This document shows positions 1-6,373 of a DNA stretch of 7,809 bases, piece after piece. The stretch is from Candidatus Woesearchaeota archaeon (lineage in GTDB: Archaea > Nanobdellota > Nanobdellia > SCGC-AAA011-G17 > GW2011-AR17), in the NCBI GenBank assembly GCA_018302165.1, contig JAGWAA010000035.1, positions 1 to 7,809 on the forward strand, given 5' to 3'. Made by a program: the position numbers and the translations under genes. Each line of letters starts with the position of its first letter. The first letter of the stretch is position 1. The notes below the pieces were generated by a model. The model searched no databases. It saw only the letters and a list, made by a program, of their open reading frames with translations, and was not told where the DNA came from.

Positions 1-52
1 CCAAATATAAATATTCATTATTACCAATTTTTTTAGTTACTATTGAAACCAT
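1..52 (-). CDS. 5' end of an unidentified gene, cut by the window edge
   Basis: An ATG on the minus strand at 52-50 opens a frame that runs without a stop to the window edge and reads MVSIVTKKIGNNEYLYL. The start is supported by a TATA-like box 25 bases upstream, which would give a leaderless transcript. N-termini of this general look (a short hydrophobic start, then KKI and an aromatic-rich strand) occur at the start of some archaeal Fic-family proteins and some transposases. Seventeen residues cannot decide between these, so no function is assigned. Confidence 0.4.
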   Translation of the reverse strand, partial: MVSIVTKKIGNNEYLYL

Positions 53-72
53 GAAATTATTAACCACTACAA

Positions 73-81
73 CTATATAAA
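73..81 (-). promoter_or_regulatory. TATA-like box of the left-edge gene
   Basis: On the minus strand this reads TTTATATAG, centred about 25 bases before the ATG at 52. That spacing fits an archaeal promoter whose transcript begins at or near the start codon. The same arrangement recurs at the other major starts in the window. Confidence 0.45.
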
Positions 82-106
82 TTTATCGAATAAACACCAG
101 AATATT

Positions 107-123
107 ATAAAAATAAAAATAAA
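107..123 (-). terminator. T-rich tract after the Nudix gene
   Basis: Read on the minus strand, a run made almost only of T with isolated A follows the Nudix stop codon by about 14 bases. Archaeal RNA polymerase commonly terminates at such T-rich tracts without a hairpin. In a genome this AT-rich the signal is weak. Confidence 0.25.
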
Positions 124-136
124 CTTAACCACTACA

Positions 137-805
137 TTAATTTAATCTCTCAAAATATTCTTTCAAAGGTTCCAGAGCGATTTTTGACCATCCTTCAACA
201 ACACAATCATGATTCTCTAAAATTGTTTCTAACTCTTTTAAAGAATGAAATCTTCCAGCACTAGCTTCACTAATAGGTTTAACTTCAGAAGCATCAGTTT
301 CAATCAAATACAAAAGTCCAAAATGTACTCTTCCAACAAAATCACTATCATTAATATACCCCAAAGGCGAAACTTTTTGAATTGAACCATTTACAAATTC
401 AACCTCTTCACTAATTTCACGAATCATACTATTATGAATAAAATTACCTTCAGTATCACACTCTTCAATATGCCCACCAACACCCCAAGACCATTTTCCA
501 GCAAGCCTACTTTCAATTTTATTTGGATCTTCATCCATAGATATTCTTTTATAAGCAAAAACTTTTTTCATATTAGAGTTAACAATAACAACATACCTTA
601 TTGGCTGTTTCAAAACAGTATTTGCTTCAGCACTAACAGAAGGATCTTCATCTGGAGTTCCTCTTCTAGTAAATCTATAATTATCCGGATTTAAAATTCT
701 ACTTTCAAAATCATAATTTCCATGAGGAATAAACCCAAAAAATTCAGAATGCTCAGCAAATAAACAATCTTTGTCAACAACTAAAATATTATCTTCTTTT
801 CCCAT
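137..805 (-). CDS. Nudix-family hydrolase (COG4112-like)
   Basis: This 222-residue protein is predicted to be cytosolic and to hydrolyse a nucleoside diphosphate linked to another moiety; the substrate cannot be read from sequence. The Nudix signature begins at GGHIEE (110-115) and ends with REISEE (129-134), so the metal-binding RExxEE core is intact. The box is divergent: the usual Glu after the glycine is at best Asp117, about four residues are inserted before Arg129, and the late Gly is Glu136. The lead-in GKWSWGVGGHIE resembles the MutT-like COG4112 group, which has a longer N-terminal part before the box. Residues 1-60 carry no recognised motif. The start lies 40 bases behind the shifted end of the GPT-like gene on the same strand. 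Only a weak T-rich TATA candidate precedes it, so cotranscription or a weak promoter of its own are both possible. Confidence 0.85.
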   Translation of the reverse strand: MGKEDNILVVDKDCLFAEHSEFFGFIPHGNYDFESRILNPDNYRFTRRGTPDEDPSVSAEANTVLKQPIRYVVIVNSNMKKVFAYKRISMDEDPNKIESRLAGKWSWGVGGHIEECDTEGNFIHNSMIREISEEVEFVNGSIQKVSPLGYINDSDFVGRVHFGLLYLIETDASEVKPISEASAGRFHSLKELETILENHDCVVEGWSKIALEPLKEYFERLN

Positions 806-845
806 ATTTCATTAATACAAACAAACAATTAAAAACATTTCCCTA

Positions 846-1019
846 CTACAAAATCCAAATTAACAAACAACAAAATGCTTCCAACCCATAAACAAATAAT
901 ACAACTTGCTTTTCAGTATATTTCCCAGAGATTGTTAAAATATGTGGAATAGAATAAATTTTACCATAAAGAGATTTAACTTTTCCATCAAACCAAACCC
1001 CATAACTTTGTTTTTTAAA
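846..1019 (-). pseudogene. Out-of-frame C-terminal remnant of the GPT-like gene
   Basis: In a different minus-strand frame from the upstream ORF, 57 codons read without interruption to a TAG at 848-846. They begin FKKQSYGVWFDGKVKSLYGK, continue IYSIPHIL, and end in a hydrophobic helix. This matches what is known of archaeal GPT/Alg7-like C-termini: a loop of the form FKKESFG...DGSL...IYGLTHL, then a TEK-VV segment and a last membrane helix. The segment has no start codon of its own. The membrane helix and loop normally found between the GDS motif and this segment, roughly 25-30 residues, are missing. The simplest reading is an out-of-frame deletion near 1019-1030, either in the organism or in the assembly. 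Confidence 0.75.
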
Positions 1020-1741
1020 TAAACAATTACACAGCCCAATAAATAAGTCAAAGAATCCCCTGGGAATATTTTAGCAGGTATAAAATTAAAATACCAGAAT
1101 GCTAACACAGCAGCAAATGATACAGCACCAATCAAAGCAGCAACCTCAGAACCATTAACATAAGCATAAACACTCAAATTACTCAAATAGATTAAAGCCA
1201 ATCCTGAACCCAGCCCATTAAACCCTTCTAACAAATTAACCATATTTGATGCCCCGACAACCCCTATTGGAATCAAAATTAACGGATACAAAATTCCAAA
1301 GTTTACAGCACCAAAATAAGGCAATACAACAATAGTCATTCCAGCATTTATCACCATTAATGGAATTGCAGCAATAACTGTAAGCAAAGGTTTCTGCCAC
1401 TGTTTCAAACCAATACTCGCCTCATAATCTTTTCTTACAAGCAAATCATCAATAAACCCAATAAAAGTAATCGCAAATAATGAAGTAATAAACGCAAGTA
1501 AATCAATCAAATAATTAGTACTATTATAATAAAAAGTCTGAACAAAGATAGTAAACATTACAGCAAAAAATATTCCCATGAAAACAACAATGCCTCCAGC
1601 TAATGGAATCAAAGGTTTCTTCTCCTTATGTTGATCTTTTACAACTAAACCAATTCTAGTAAAATACCTAATAAACCAAGGCATTAAAAGATATACAATA
1701 ATAAATGCAATAAATATAGAAAGCATCAAAATATATTTCAT
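935..1741 (-). CDS. UDP-GlcNAc:dolichyl-phosphate GlcNAc-1-P transferase-like, frame-disrupted C-terminus
   Basis: This is a polytopic membrane protein of the MraY/WecA/Alg7 (glycosyltransferase 4) superfamily. Members move a sugar-1-phosphate from a UDP-sugar to a polyprenyl phosphate, the first membrane step of N-glycan assembly. Visible motifs are PLAGG (46-50), the catalytic-type FIDD (Asp98, Asp99), the NMVNLLEGFNGLG loop (166-178) and FPGDS (226-230). The first helix is at about 3-24. After about residue 241 the reading frame leaves the family pattern: the last 27 residues of this 268-residue ORF are not family-like, and the real C-terminus continues in another frame to 846. Intact relatives are usually somewhat longer than 300 residues, so the enzyme as sequenced lacks its last helices and is probably inactive unless the break is an assembly error. 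It diverges from the family 2 glycosyltransferase, 127 bp away, which supports a shared glycosylation locus. Confidence 0.85.
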   Translation of the reverse strand: MKYILMLSIFIAFIIVYLLMPWFIRYFTRIGLVVKDQHKEKKPLIPLAGGIVVFMGIFFAVMFTIFVQTFYYNSTNYLIDLLAFITSLFAITFIGFIDDLLVRKDYEASIGLKQWQKPLLTVIAAIPLMVINAGMTIVVLPYFGAVNFGILYPLILIPIGVVGASNMVNLLEGFNGLGSGLALIYLSNLSVYAYVNGSEVAALIGAVSFAAVLAFWYFNFIPAKIFPGDSLTYLLGCVIVYLKNKVMGFGLMEKLNLFMVKFILFHIF

Positions 1742-1762
1742 TTCAAAATATTCAAAAATGGT

Positions 1763-1771
1763 TAATTATAA
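1763..1771 (-). promoter_or_regulatory. TATA-like box of the GPT-like gene
   Basis: The minus strand reads CTTATAATT, centred about 26 bases before the ATG at 1741, consistent with a leaderless transcript. It lies in the 127-bp divergent region shared with the glycosyltransferase gene. Confidence 0.45.
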
Positions 1772-1831
1772 GTATTATGCATCTATAGACTAATCAAAAA
1801 ATTATCCTCAATAAGTAACAAATTTTTAATT

Positions 1832-1847
1832 CAAAAGTATTATAAAT
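1832..1847 (+). promoter_or_regulatory. BRE/TATA promoter of the family 2 glycosyltransferase
   Basis: CAAAAGTATTATAAAT contains an A/G-rich BRE-like stretch followed by a TATA-like core centred about 26 bases before the ATG at 1869. The first ten bases, CAAAAGTATT, are identical to those in the aglB promoter and lie at the same 37-base distance from the start codon. Confidence 0.5.
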
Positions 1848-1868
1848 CAAAGTCTTAAAAAAACAATA

Positions 1869-2792
1869 ATGCCAAAATCAATCTCTATAGTCTTTCCAAT
1901 GTATAATGAAGAAGAAAGTATTCTACCATTATTAAACGCAACACTACCAGTAGTTTCAAAAATAACAAAAGATTATGAAATTATTTTTGTAGATGATGGT
2001 AGTAAAGATAAAACTCCAAAGATTTTAGAACAATTAAAAAAAGAAAAAAACATCAAAGTCTACACACTCAAAAAAAACTCTGGGAAAGCAACAGCACTAT
2101 ATGTGGGCTTCCAAAAAGCTACAAAAGACATTATTGTTACAATGGACAGCGACTTGCAAGATGATCCTAAAGAAATTCCATTATTAATAGAAAAAATTGA
2201 AGAAGGCTATGATTTTGTAAATGGCTGGAAAAAAAACAAACATGTTGAACATACCTCACCAATAAAAAGATTATCTTCAATAACATTCAATCAAATGACC
2301 AAAATAGTTTCAGGCACAAATTTTAATGATTATAACTGCCCATTCAAAGCATTTAGAAATGAAGTTGCAAAAGATTTATTTTTATACGGAGATATGCATC
2401 GTTATATTCCAGTTCAAGTTGCAAATATGGGCTACAAATACACAGAAGTAATAGTTTCAAATTACCCTAGAAAATTTGGAATTACTAAATATGGCTCAAA
2501 AAGAATTATAAAAGGATTCTTTGATTTAATAACAATCAAATATTTAATTACTTATAAAAACAGTCCACTACATGCTTTTGGCACAATAGGATTATTATTC
2601 GGAGGACTAGGAATGCTTTGTAATTTTTATTTATACATCACCTGGCTAATGGGCTATGGCATAGGTGGTAGACCATTACTATTTTTAGCAGTCTTACTTA
2701 CAATAATTGGATTACAATTCATATCAATGGGCCTATTAGGAGAAATGATCACAAATAATATCACAAGAGATGCTGATAATCTAATAAAATGA
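1869..2792 (+). CDS. Family 2 polyprenyl-phosphate glycosyltransferase (DPM1/GtrB-like)
   Basis: This 307-residue enzyme probably transfers a sugar from a nucleotide-sugar to a polyprenyl or dolichyl phosphate at the cytoplasmic face of the membrane. The GT-A domain covers about residues 1-230. It shows the N-terminal strand and PMYNEE (10-15), VDDGSKD (41-47), the metal-binding MDSDLQDDP (92-100), the acceptor-side HRYIP (177-181) and a C-terminal RKFGITKYG (201-209) that corresponds to the family's RxxGxSKYG. Two membrane helices follow at about 235-262 and 269-293, as in GtrB/ArnC-type enzymes and unlike soluble DPM1. The start is supported by a TATA-like box 26 bases upstream. The stop overlaps the next gene as ATGA, so the two should be translated together. 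Together with aglB and the GPT-like gene it suggests a role in N-glycan precursor synthesis; the sugar is unknown. Confidence 0.9.
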   Translation: MPKSISIVFPMYNEEESILPLLNATLPVVSKITKDYEIIFVDDGSKDKTPKILEQLKKEKNIKVYTLKKNSGKATALYVGFQKATKDIIVTMDSDLQDDPKEIPLLIEKIEEGYDFVNGWKKNKHVEHTSPIKRLSSITFNQMTKIVSGTNFNDYNCPFKAFRNEVAKDLFLYGDMHRYIPVQVANMGYKYTEVIVSNYPRKFGITKYGSKRIIKGFFDLITIKYLITYKNSPLHAFGTIGLLFGGLGMLCNFYLYITWLMGYGIGGRPLLFLAVLLTIIGLQFISMGLLGEMITNNITRDADNLIK

Positions 2793-3061
2793 CAAACTAT
2801 ATTGAATTTGAAATAAATCCTGAGAATCCAAATAAAATAAATTATTTATTTTTCTTAAAAGATATTATTGAAAGAGGCCATATTACTCTAATACCATTTA
2901 ATGAACCAGAGCTAAGAATGAAATTAAAAGATTATCTTCCAACAAAATTTTCAGATGGAGAAATAGAACTAAGAAATAATAGAATTCCTGAAACAGATTT
3001 TAGTTTTATTTGTGAGATAATAGAAAGAGAATACTCTAATTTAAATTTCAAAAGATACTAG
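2789..3061 (+). CDS. Small protein of unknown function, apparently frameshifted
   Basis: This 90-codon ORF starts inside the stop of the glycosyltransferase gene (ATGA overlap), so it is probably translated by coupling. It has no membrane helix, signal peptide or motif that I recognise; it is rich in Glu, Asn, Lys and Ile and is probably cytosolic. The frame stops at TAG 3059-3061, but a coding-like frame without a start codon continues to 3191. Removing one A from the AAAA run at 3050-3053 would join the two into a protein of about 133 residues. I therefore consider the 90-residue product truncated, by a real mutation or by a sequencing or assembly indel. Confidence 0.6.
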   Translation: MTNYIEFEINPENPNKINYLFFLKDIIERGHITLIPFNEPELRMKLKDYLPTKFSDGEIELRNNRIPETDFSFICEIIEREYSNLNFKRY

Positions 3062-3191
3062 CACAGAAACTATATATTATTCTGGAAAACAAGATTTATT
3101 ACCGTTTACACTAAAAGAAAATGATGGAACTAGAGTTTCTTCAGTATTTGATCAATGTTATGATATTTACAAAGCTAACAGAGGTCCTTAA
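3051..3191 (+). pseudogene. Shifted-frame C-terminal part of the small unknown gene
   Basis: In the +1 frame relative to the 2789 ORF, 45 sense codons follow GAT at 3054 and end at TAA 3189-3191. The peptide begins DTSTETIYYSGKQDLLPF and ends YKANRGP. Its composition and A/T-ending codons look like real protein. A stop lies just upstream in this frame and no ATG begins the segment, so it is not a separate gene. Its last 17 bases overlap the end of the convergent PIN-domain gene. Confidence 0.6.
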
Positions 3192-3642
3192 TTTCTTTAA
3201 ACACTTTAATTCCATATTTTGTAATAAAATTTTCTAAAACAACAGTAAATAAATGATGCTTATCCTTAGTCAAAACAATAGATTTCGTCTTCACAGCTAA
3301 AGCCAATAGCACAGCATCACTAGCATCAGGAATCAATTTCAATAATTCCTTATCAACTTTCATAACAAACTTCTTTTCAGACTCAAAATCCCCTATATGC
3401 ACATCAATATCATAAACCACAAAAGAATGTTTTTTCAATAATTTTCTTAACTGCACTTTATCTTTATGTAATCTATGAGACACAGCTAAAAGTTCTTCCA
3501 TATTAAAAGAACTAACGGCATAATTATAGCCTTTAACTAAACTCTTCCCTCTATCAAATAAATCAAACAAAAAACAAGTATCTAAAAAAATATAATTCTC
3601 ACCAGAAGATACATGCTCTAATGAATCAAATAACTCTTTCAT
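3175..3642 (-). CDS. PIN-domain ribonuclease-like protein
   Basis: This 155-residue protein has the four acidic positions of a PIN nuclease domain: Asp21 in FLDT, Glu49/Glu50 in NMEELL, Asp106/Asp109 in PDASDAVLLALA, and Asp127 in VLTKDKHH. These residues bind Mg or Mn ions for single-strand RNA cleavage in known PIN proteins, so the domain looks catalytically competent. Residues 1-16 precede the domain without a recognisable motif. No antitoxin-like small gene sits beside it, so calling it a VapC toxin would be unsupported; archaeal PIN proteins also act in rRNA processing and RNA turnover. It starts 35 bases after the aglB stop on the same strand. It may be cotranscribed with aglB or use a weak TATA-like stretch near 3664-3672. 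Confidence 0.85.
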   Translation of the reverse strand: MKELFDSLEHVSSGENYIFLDTCFLFDLFDRGKSLVKGYNYAVSSFNMEELLAVSHRLHKDKVQLRKLLKKHSFVVYDIDVHIGDFESEKKFVMKVDKELLKLIPDASDAVLLALAVKTKSIVLTKDKHHLFTVVLENFITKYGIKVFKEIKDLC

Positions 3643-3677
3643 ATAAAAGAATAAAACTTAAAGATTAATAAAAATAC

Positions 3678-6293
3678 CTAAAATAATTCAACAACATTTT
3701 GAACATCATCAGGTAACGAAGTTGCATAATATTCTTCTGGTATCTCCAAATCATCAGGATAAGACACTTCCCATATTTTTAATGGTCCAACAATCCTTCC
3801 ATTGTAAATCATCAAAGGCACTGACTCTTCATCTGAATAAACTAGATTAAAATTCTCGTTAGATTTACCGAATAAATAATGTTCTGCAAACCAATTACCA
3901 TAAACTCTTGGTGATAAATACAACCCAGCCCCAAGAATATTATAATTATCATTACTTACAACTGGAATCAATTGCAAACAAGCATCAAATTCTCCTTCAC
4001 TAAATATAATTTCCTGTCCATTAATGAACAAACAAGTTAAAGGCACTTGAACATAACCAGATTGCGATGCAATCAAAACAAATGGTTGCTCAAAGTCACT
4101 AATAGAACCATTCTCATCATAAATTGCAGGAACCATAAATCCAGCAACACCAGCACTATATGCAGGATATAAAATATCTTGATAAATAAAATCATCCTCT
4201 AAATACATTCCACCTGTATAAACAAGATTAATACCATCTCTAGTTTCTTGAGTTTGACTACTATCTAAATTAAATACAGTTAAATAAGAATATCTATCAT
4301 AATTACCATCAGAACCAATTGAAGCAAATGCACCATACTTCCCAATTTCATCACTAATTGCTAAAACATGAGTCGCATTTCTAGACGCTAAAAACTCCAA
4401 AGCTTCAGTATCATTATCAGCCATCAACAAATGCCTTCCAAGTAAATGATTAATTGTTGGATGAGCATTACCTCCATCACTTAAAGTTGCACGTTCACCA
4501 CCAGTCTGCAAATAATAACCATAATCCCACCAATGTGCAAATACAGCATCAGTAGGAGTATTCTCTCTTATCCAATCCATTCCATATTGCCATTGCTGCG
4601 TATAACCAGTACCCATTGAAACAGACTGATTATAAGTAGTATTATAAAAATTAAAAACAAATATCAAAGTAATAACAATTAAAAATATCCAAAGACCATA
4701 TTTCCAAATCTTATCTTTAAAATTCATAGCATAATCAGCAACAAAAAATACAAACACAGCTCCCATAATAGCAACAGCAGGAGTAAACGAAAATAATAAT
4801 CTTACAGCACTTCTCGCACCAACTAAAGTAAACACGAAAAATAAACTAATAAACAAATACCCTAAATTAATTTTATTAGTCCAAGCAACAAATTCATCAT
4901 TATTTTTCCACCATAAATTTCCAAGAGTATATAACAAATATAACCCAAACAAAAACAAAGACCCAAGATACAAAATAATCGCAAATGTAGTCTCTCCATT
5001 CAACAAAGTCGAACCAGACGAATATCTATTCAAACTAAAAGCTAATAAAAATAAACCATAAGCTGCAGTCAAATAATAAGTTTTTTTCTGTAATCCCTTG
5101 AATAATTCATATCCTAAAATTAAAGCTCCACCAAATACAATCAATAAAAATTTCCAACTAAAATTACTAATCCAATCTGTAAAATAAGGCTGCTGTGATT
5201 CAGCAACAGTCAAAGCCCACCTATTCCTCCCGAAAGGTTCAACCATATCTATGTAGATATCTGAAATTCTTTCAGTAATAAAATCAGGTCCATAAACCAC
5301 CATAAAAAACAATAAAGCAATACCTAAAACTATACAAAAACTTAAAATCCCAGTATGAAATCTTCCAAATTTATTCTTGATTTTCAAAAAATCTTTATCA
5401 AAAATTAAAAATTTAACAACCCCAATCAAAAATGCAAAGAACATCAATGCAGATGTAAAACTCACTAACATCGCAGCTAAATTAGTTCTTGAAGAGAATA
5501 ATACTTCCCCAGTTATATAAAACACAAGCAAAAATATACCATATATCCATAAATTCCTATTATTTAATCTCTCTAAAAATATCGAGATTAACATAAAAGT
5601 TCCAATTGAAAGAAACAAAAAGTTTACTCCTCCCCAAATTGCCCAAGTAAAACCTAACGACAAACCAGCAACAATCCCATAAACATAAGCCAACCAATTC
5701 TTTTTCTCCAAGAAAAAACTAATAAAAGTCCAAAGAGTCAAATAGAAAAAAATCATAGCCATTGCCTCTTTATCAGAAACCCCAACCATAGTTCTAAATA
5801 AATAAGAGGGTAATATTGCTAAGAATAAAGATGCTAAGGTAGCAATTCTCCAATCAAAAACTCTTTTCAACAACAAATAAAAGAAAATCAATGCAACTAC
5901 AAAAGCAAATGCAGGATACATAACATCAGCTAATTCAATAGTTACAGAAGCATTAAAGAAATGTAAGATTTTATAAAAATAAACAATTAAATGTGACATT
6001 AAATTAAATTCATCAACAGCACTAAACCCATAAGGAAAATACCTCATATAATCTATATTCATTAAAGACCCATTTTCCAATAAATACTTAACATATCTTA
6101 GAATACCAATAGCATCCGGATCTGAAGGCATATATTTACCGGTCGTTACATCAATTAAAACATCCAAACTTCTAGTTCTTAAATAATAACCCAACCAAGC
6201 AACAAATGCAAATAATACTAATATAAACAAATTAGTTTTTTTCTTAAAATAATTAACAATCTGTTTTTTACGTTCTTCAATATCCCCTTCCAT
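3678..6293 (-). CDS. aglB: Oligosaccharyltransferase AglB (STT3 family)
   Basis: This 871-residue integral membrane enzyme transfers lipid-linked glycans to Asn in N-x-S/T sequons of proteins outside the cytoplasmic membrane. The N-terminal part (22-549) has about thirteen hydrophobic segments. It carries the first-loop acidic motif DPD (58-60), the second acidic motif SDKEA (173-177), the external-loop TVAES motif with Glu365 (362-366), and an Arg-rich segment GARSAVR (492-498) before a late helix, where the family places an acceptor-contacting Arg. The C-terminal outer domain starts near 550 and contains the hallmark WWDYG (588-592). ISDEIGKYG (646-654), with Asp648 and Lys652, is probably the DK-type motif, though its spacing is one residue longer than DxxK. 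All catalytic positions I can place are intact and the length is normal for an archaeal AglB. A TATA-like box lies 27 bases before the start, and the PIN gene follows downstream. Confidence 0.96.
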   Translation of the reverse strand: MEGDIEERKKQIVNYFKKKTNLFILVLFAFVAWLGYYLRTRSLDVLIDVTTGKYMPSDPDAIGILRYVKYLLENGSLMNIDYMRYFPYGFSAVDEFNLMSHLIVYFYKILHFFNASVTIELADVMYPAFAFVVALIFFYLLLKRVFDWRIATLASLFLAILPSYLFRTMVGVSDKEAMAMIFFYLTLWTFISFFLEKKNWLAYVYGIVAGLSLGFTWAIWGGVNFLFLSIGTFMLISIFLERLNNRNLWIYGIFLLVFYITGEVLFSSRTNLAAMLVSFTSALMFFAFLIGVVKFLIFDKDFLKIKNKFGRFHTGILSFCIVLGIALLFFMVVYGPDFITERISDIYIDMVEPFGRNRWALTVAESQQPYFTDWISNFSWKFLLIVFGGALILGYELFKGLQKKTYYLTAAYGLFLLAFSLNRYSSGSTLLNGETTFAIILYLGSLFLFGLYLLYTLGNLWWKNNDEFVAWTNKINLGYLFISLFFVFTLVGARSAVRLLFSFTPAVAIMGAVFVFFVADYAMNFKDKIWKYGLWIFLIVITLIFVFNFYNTTYNQSVSMGTGYTQQWQYGMDWIRENTPTDAVFAHWWDYGYYLQTGGERATLSDGGNAHPTINHLLGRHLLMADNDTEALEFLASRNATHVLAISDEIGKYGAFASIGSDGNYDRYSYLTVFNLDSSQTQETRDGINLVYTGGMYLEDDFIYQDILYPAYSAGVAGFMVPAIYDENGSISDFEQPFVLIASQSGYVQVPLTCLFINGQEIIFSEGEFDACLQLIPVVSNDNYNILGAGLYLSPRVYGNWFAEHYLFGKSNENFNLVYSDEESVPLMIYNGRIVGPLKIWEVSYPDDLEIPEEYYATSLPDDVQNVVELF

Positions 6294-6315
6294 GCAACAT
6301 TAATTTTTTTACATA

Positions 6316-6330
6316 ATTTAAATACTTTTG
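6316..6330 (-). promoter_or_regulatory. BRE/TATA promoter of aglB
   Basis: The minus strand reads CAAAAGTATTTAAAT, with the TATA-like core centred about 27 bases before the ATG at 6293. It shares CAAAAGTATT, at the identical 37-base distance from the start codon, with the family 2 glycosyltransferase promoter. It lies in an 80-bp divergent region, with its core about 25 bp from that of the opposite gene. Confidence 0.5.
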
Positions 6331-6340
6331 CGAACTAAAT

Positions 6341-6350
6341 ATATATAAAT
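6341..6350 (+). promoter_or_regulatory. TATA-like box of the ATPase-homologue cluster
   Basis: ATATATAAAT is centred about 28 bases before the ATG at 6374, fitting a leaderless archaeal transcript. It should drive the pseudo-ATPase gene and the two overlapping genes after it. Confidence 0.5.
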
Positions 6351-6373
6351 CATAATCCTATACTTTTAAACAA

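Larger units (their letters stand above)
60..136. repeat. Pair of 12-bp direct repeats
   Basis: The 12-mer TTAACCACTACA occurs exactly at 60-71 and again at 125-136, 65 bp apart start to start. The first copy lies between the TATA-like box (73-81) and the ATG (52) of the left-edge gene. The second lies directly behind the Nudix stop codon. The placement would suit an operator pair for the left-edge gene, but with only two copies chance is possible. Confidence 0.35.

Noticed and set aside
1..136. Insertion sequence end at the left edge
   Set aside because: The partial gene's N-terminus could fit some transposases, but no terminal inverted repeat or target duplication can be shown, and the 12-bp direct repeats lie on the same side of the gene.
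434..694. Plus-strand 86-codon open frame
   Set aside because: It lies wholly opposite the Nudix gene, which has clear family motifs. The peptide is a low-complexity mirror of AT-rich coding sequence, with no promoter or ribosome site.
1742..1868. Small RNA or riboswitch in the divergent spacer
   Set aside because: The 127 bases are accounted for by two TATA-like boxes. I saw no convincing stem-loop or conserved RNA pattern, only a 9-mer (AAGTATTAT at 1770 and 1835), one copy of which is part of the promoter.
3059..3121. Readthrough or recoding of the TAG at 3059-3061
   Set aside because: Reading through in frame adds only about 20 basic, non-protein-like residues before the next stop. The +1 frame gives a much better 45-codon continuation, so a one-base indel explains the region better.
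3175..3642. VapBC toxin-antitoxin module
   Set aside because: The PIN domain is present, but neither flank holds an antitoxin-like gene: one neighbour is aglB and the other is a convergent unknown gene.
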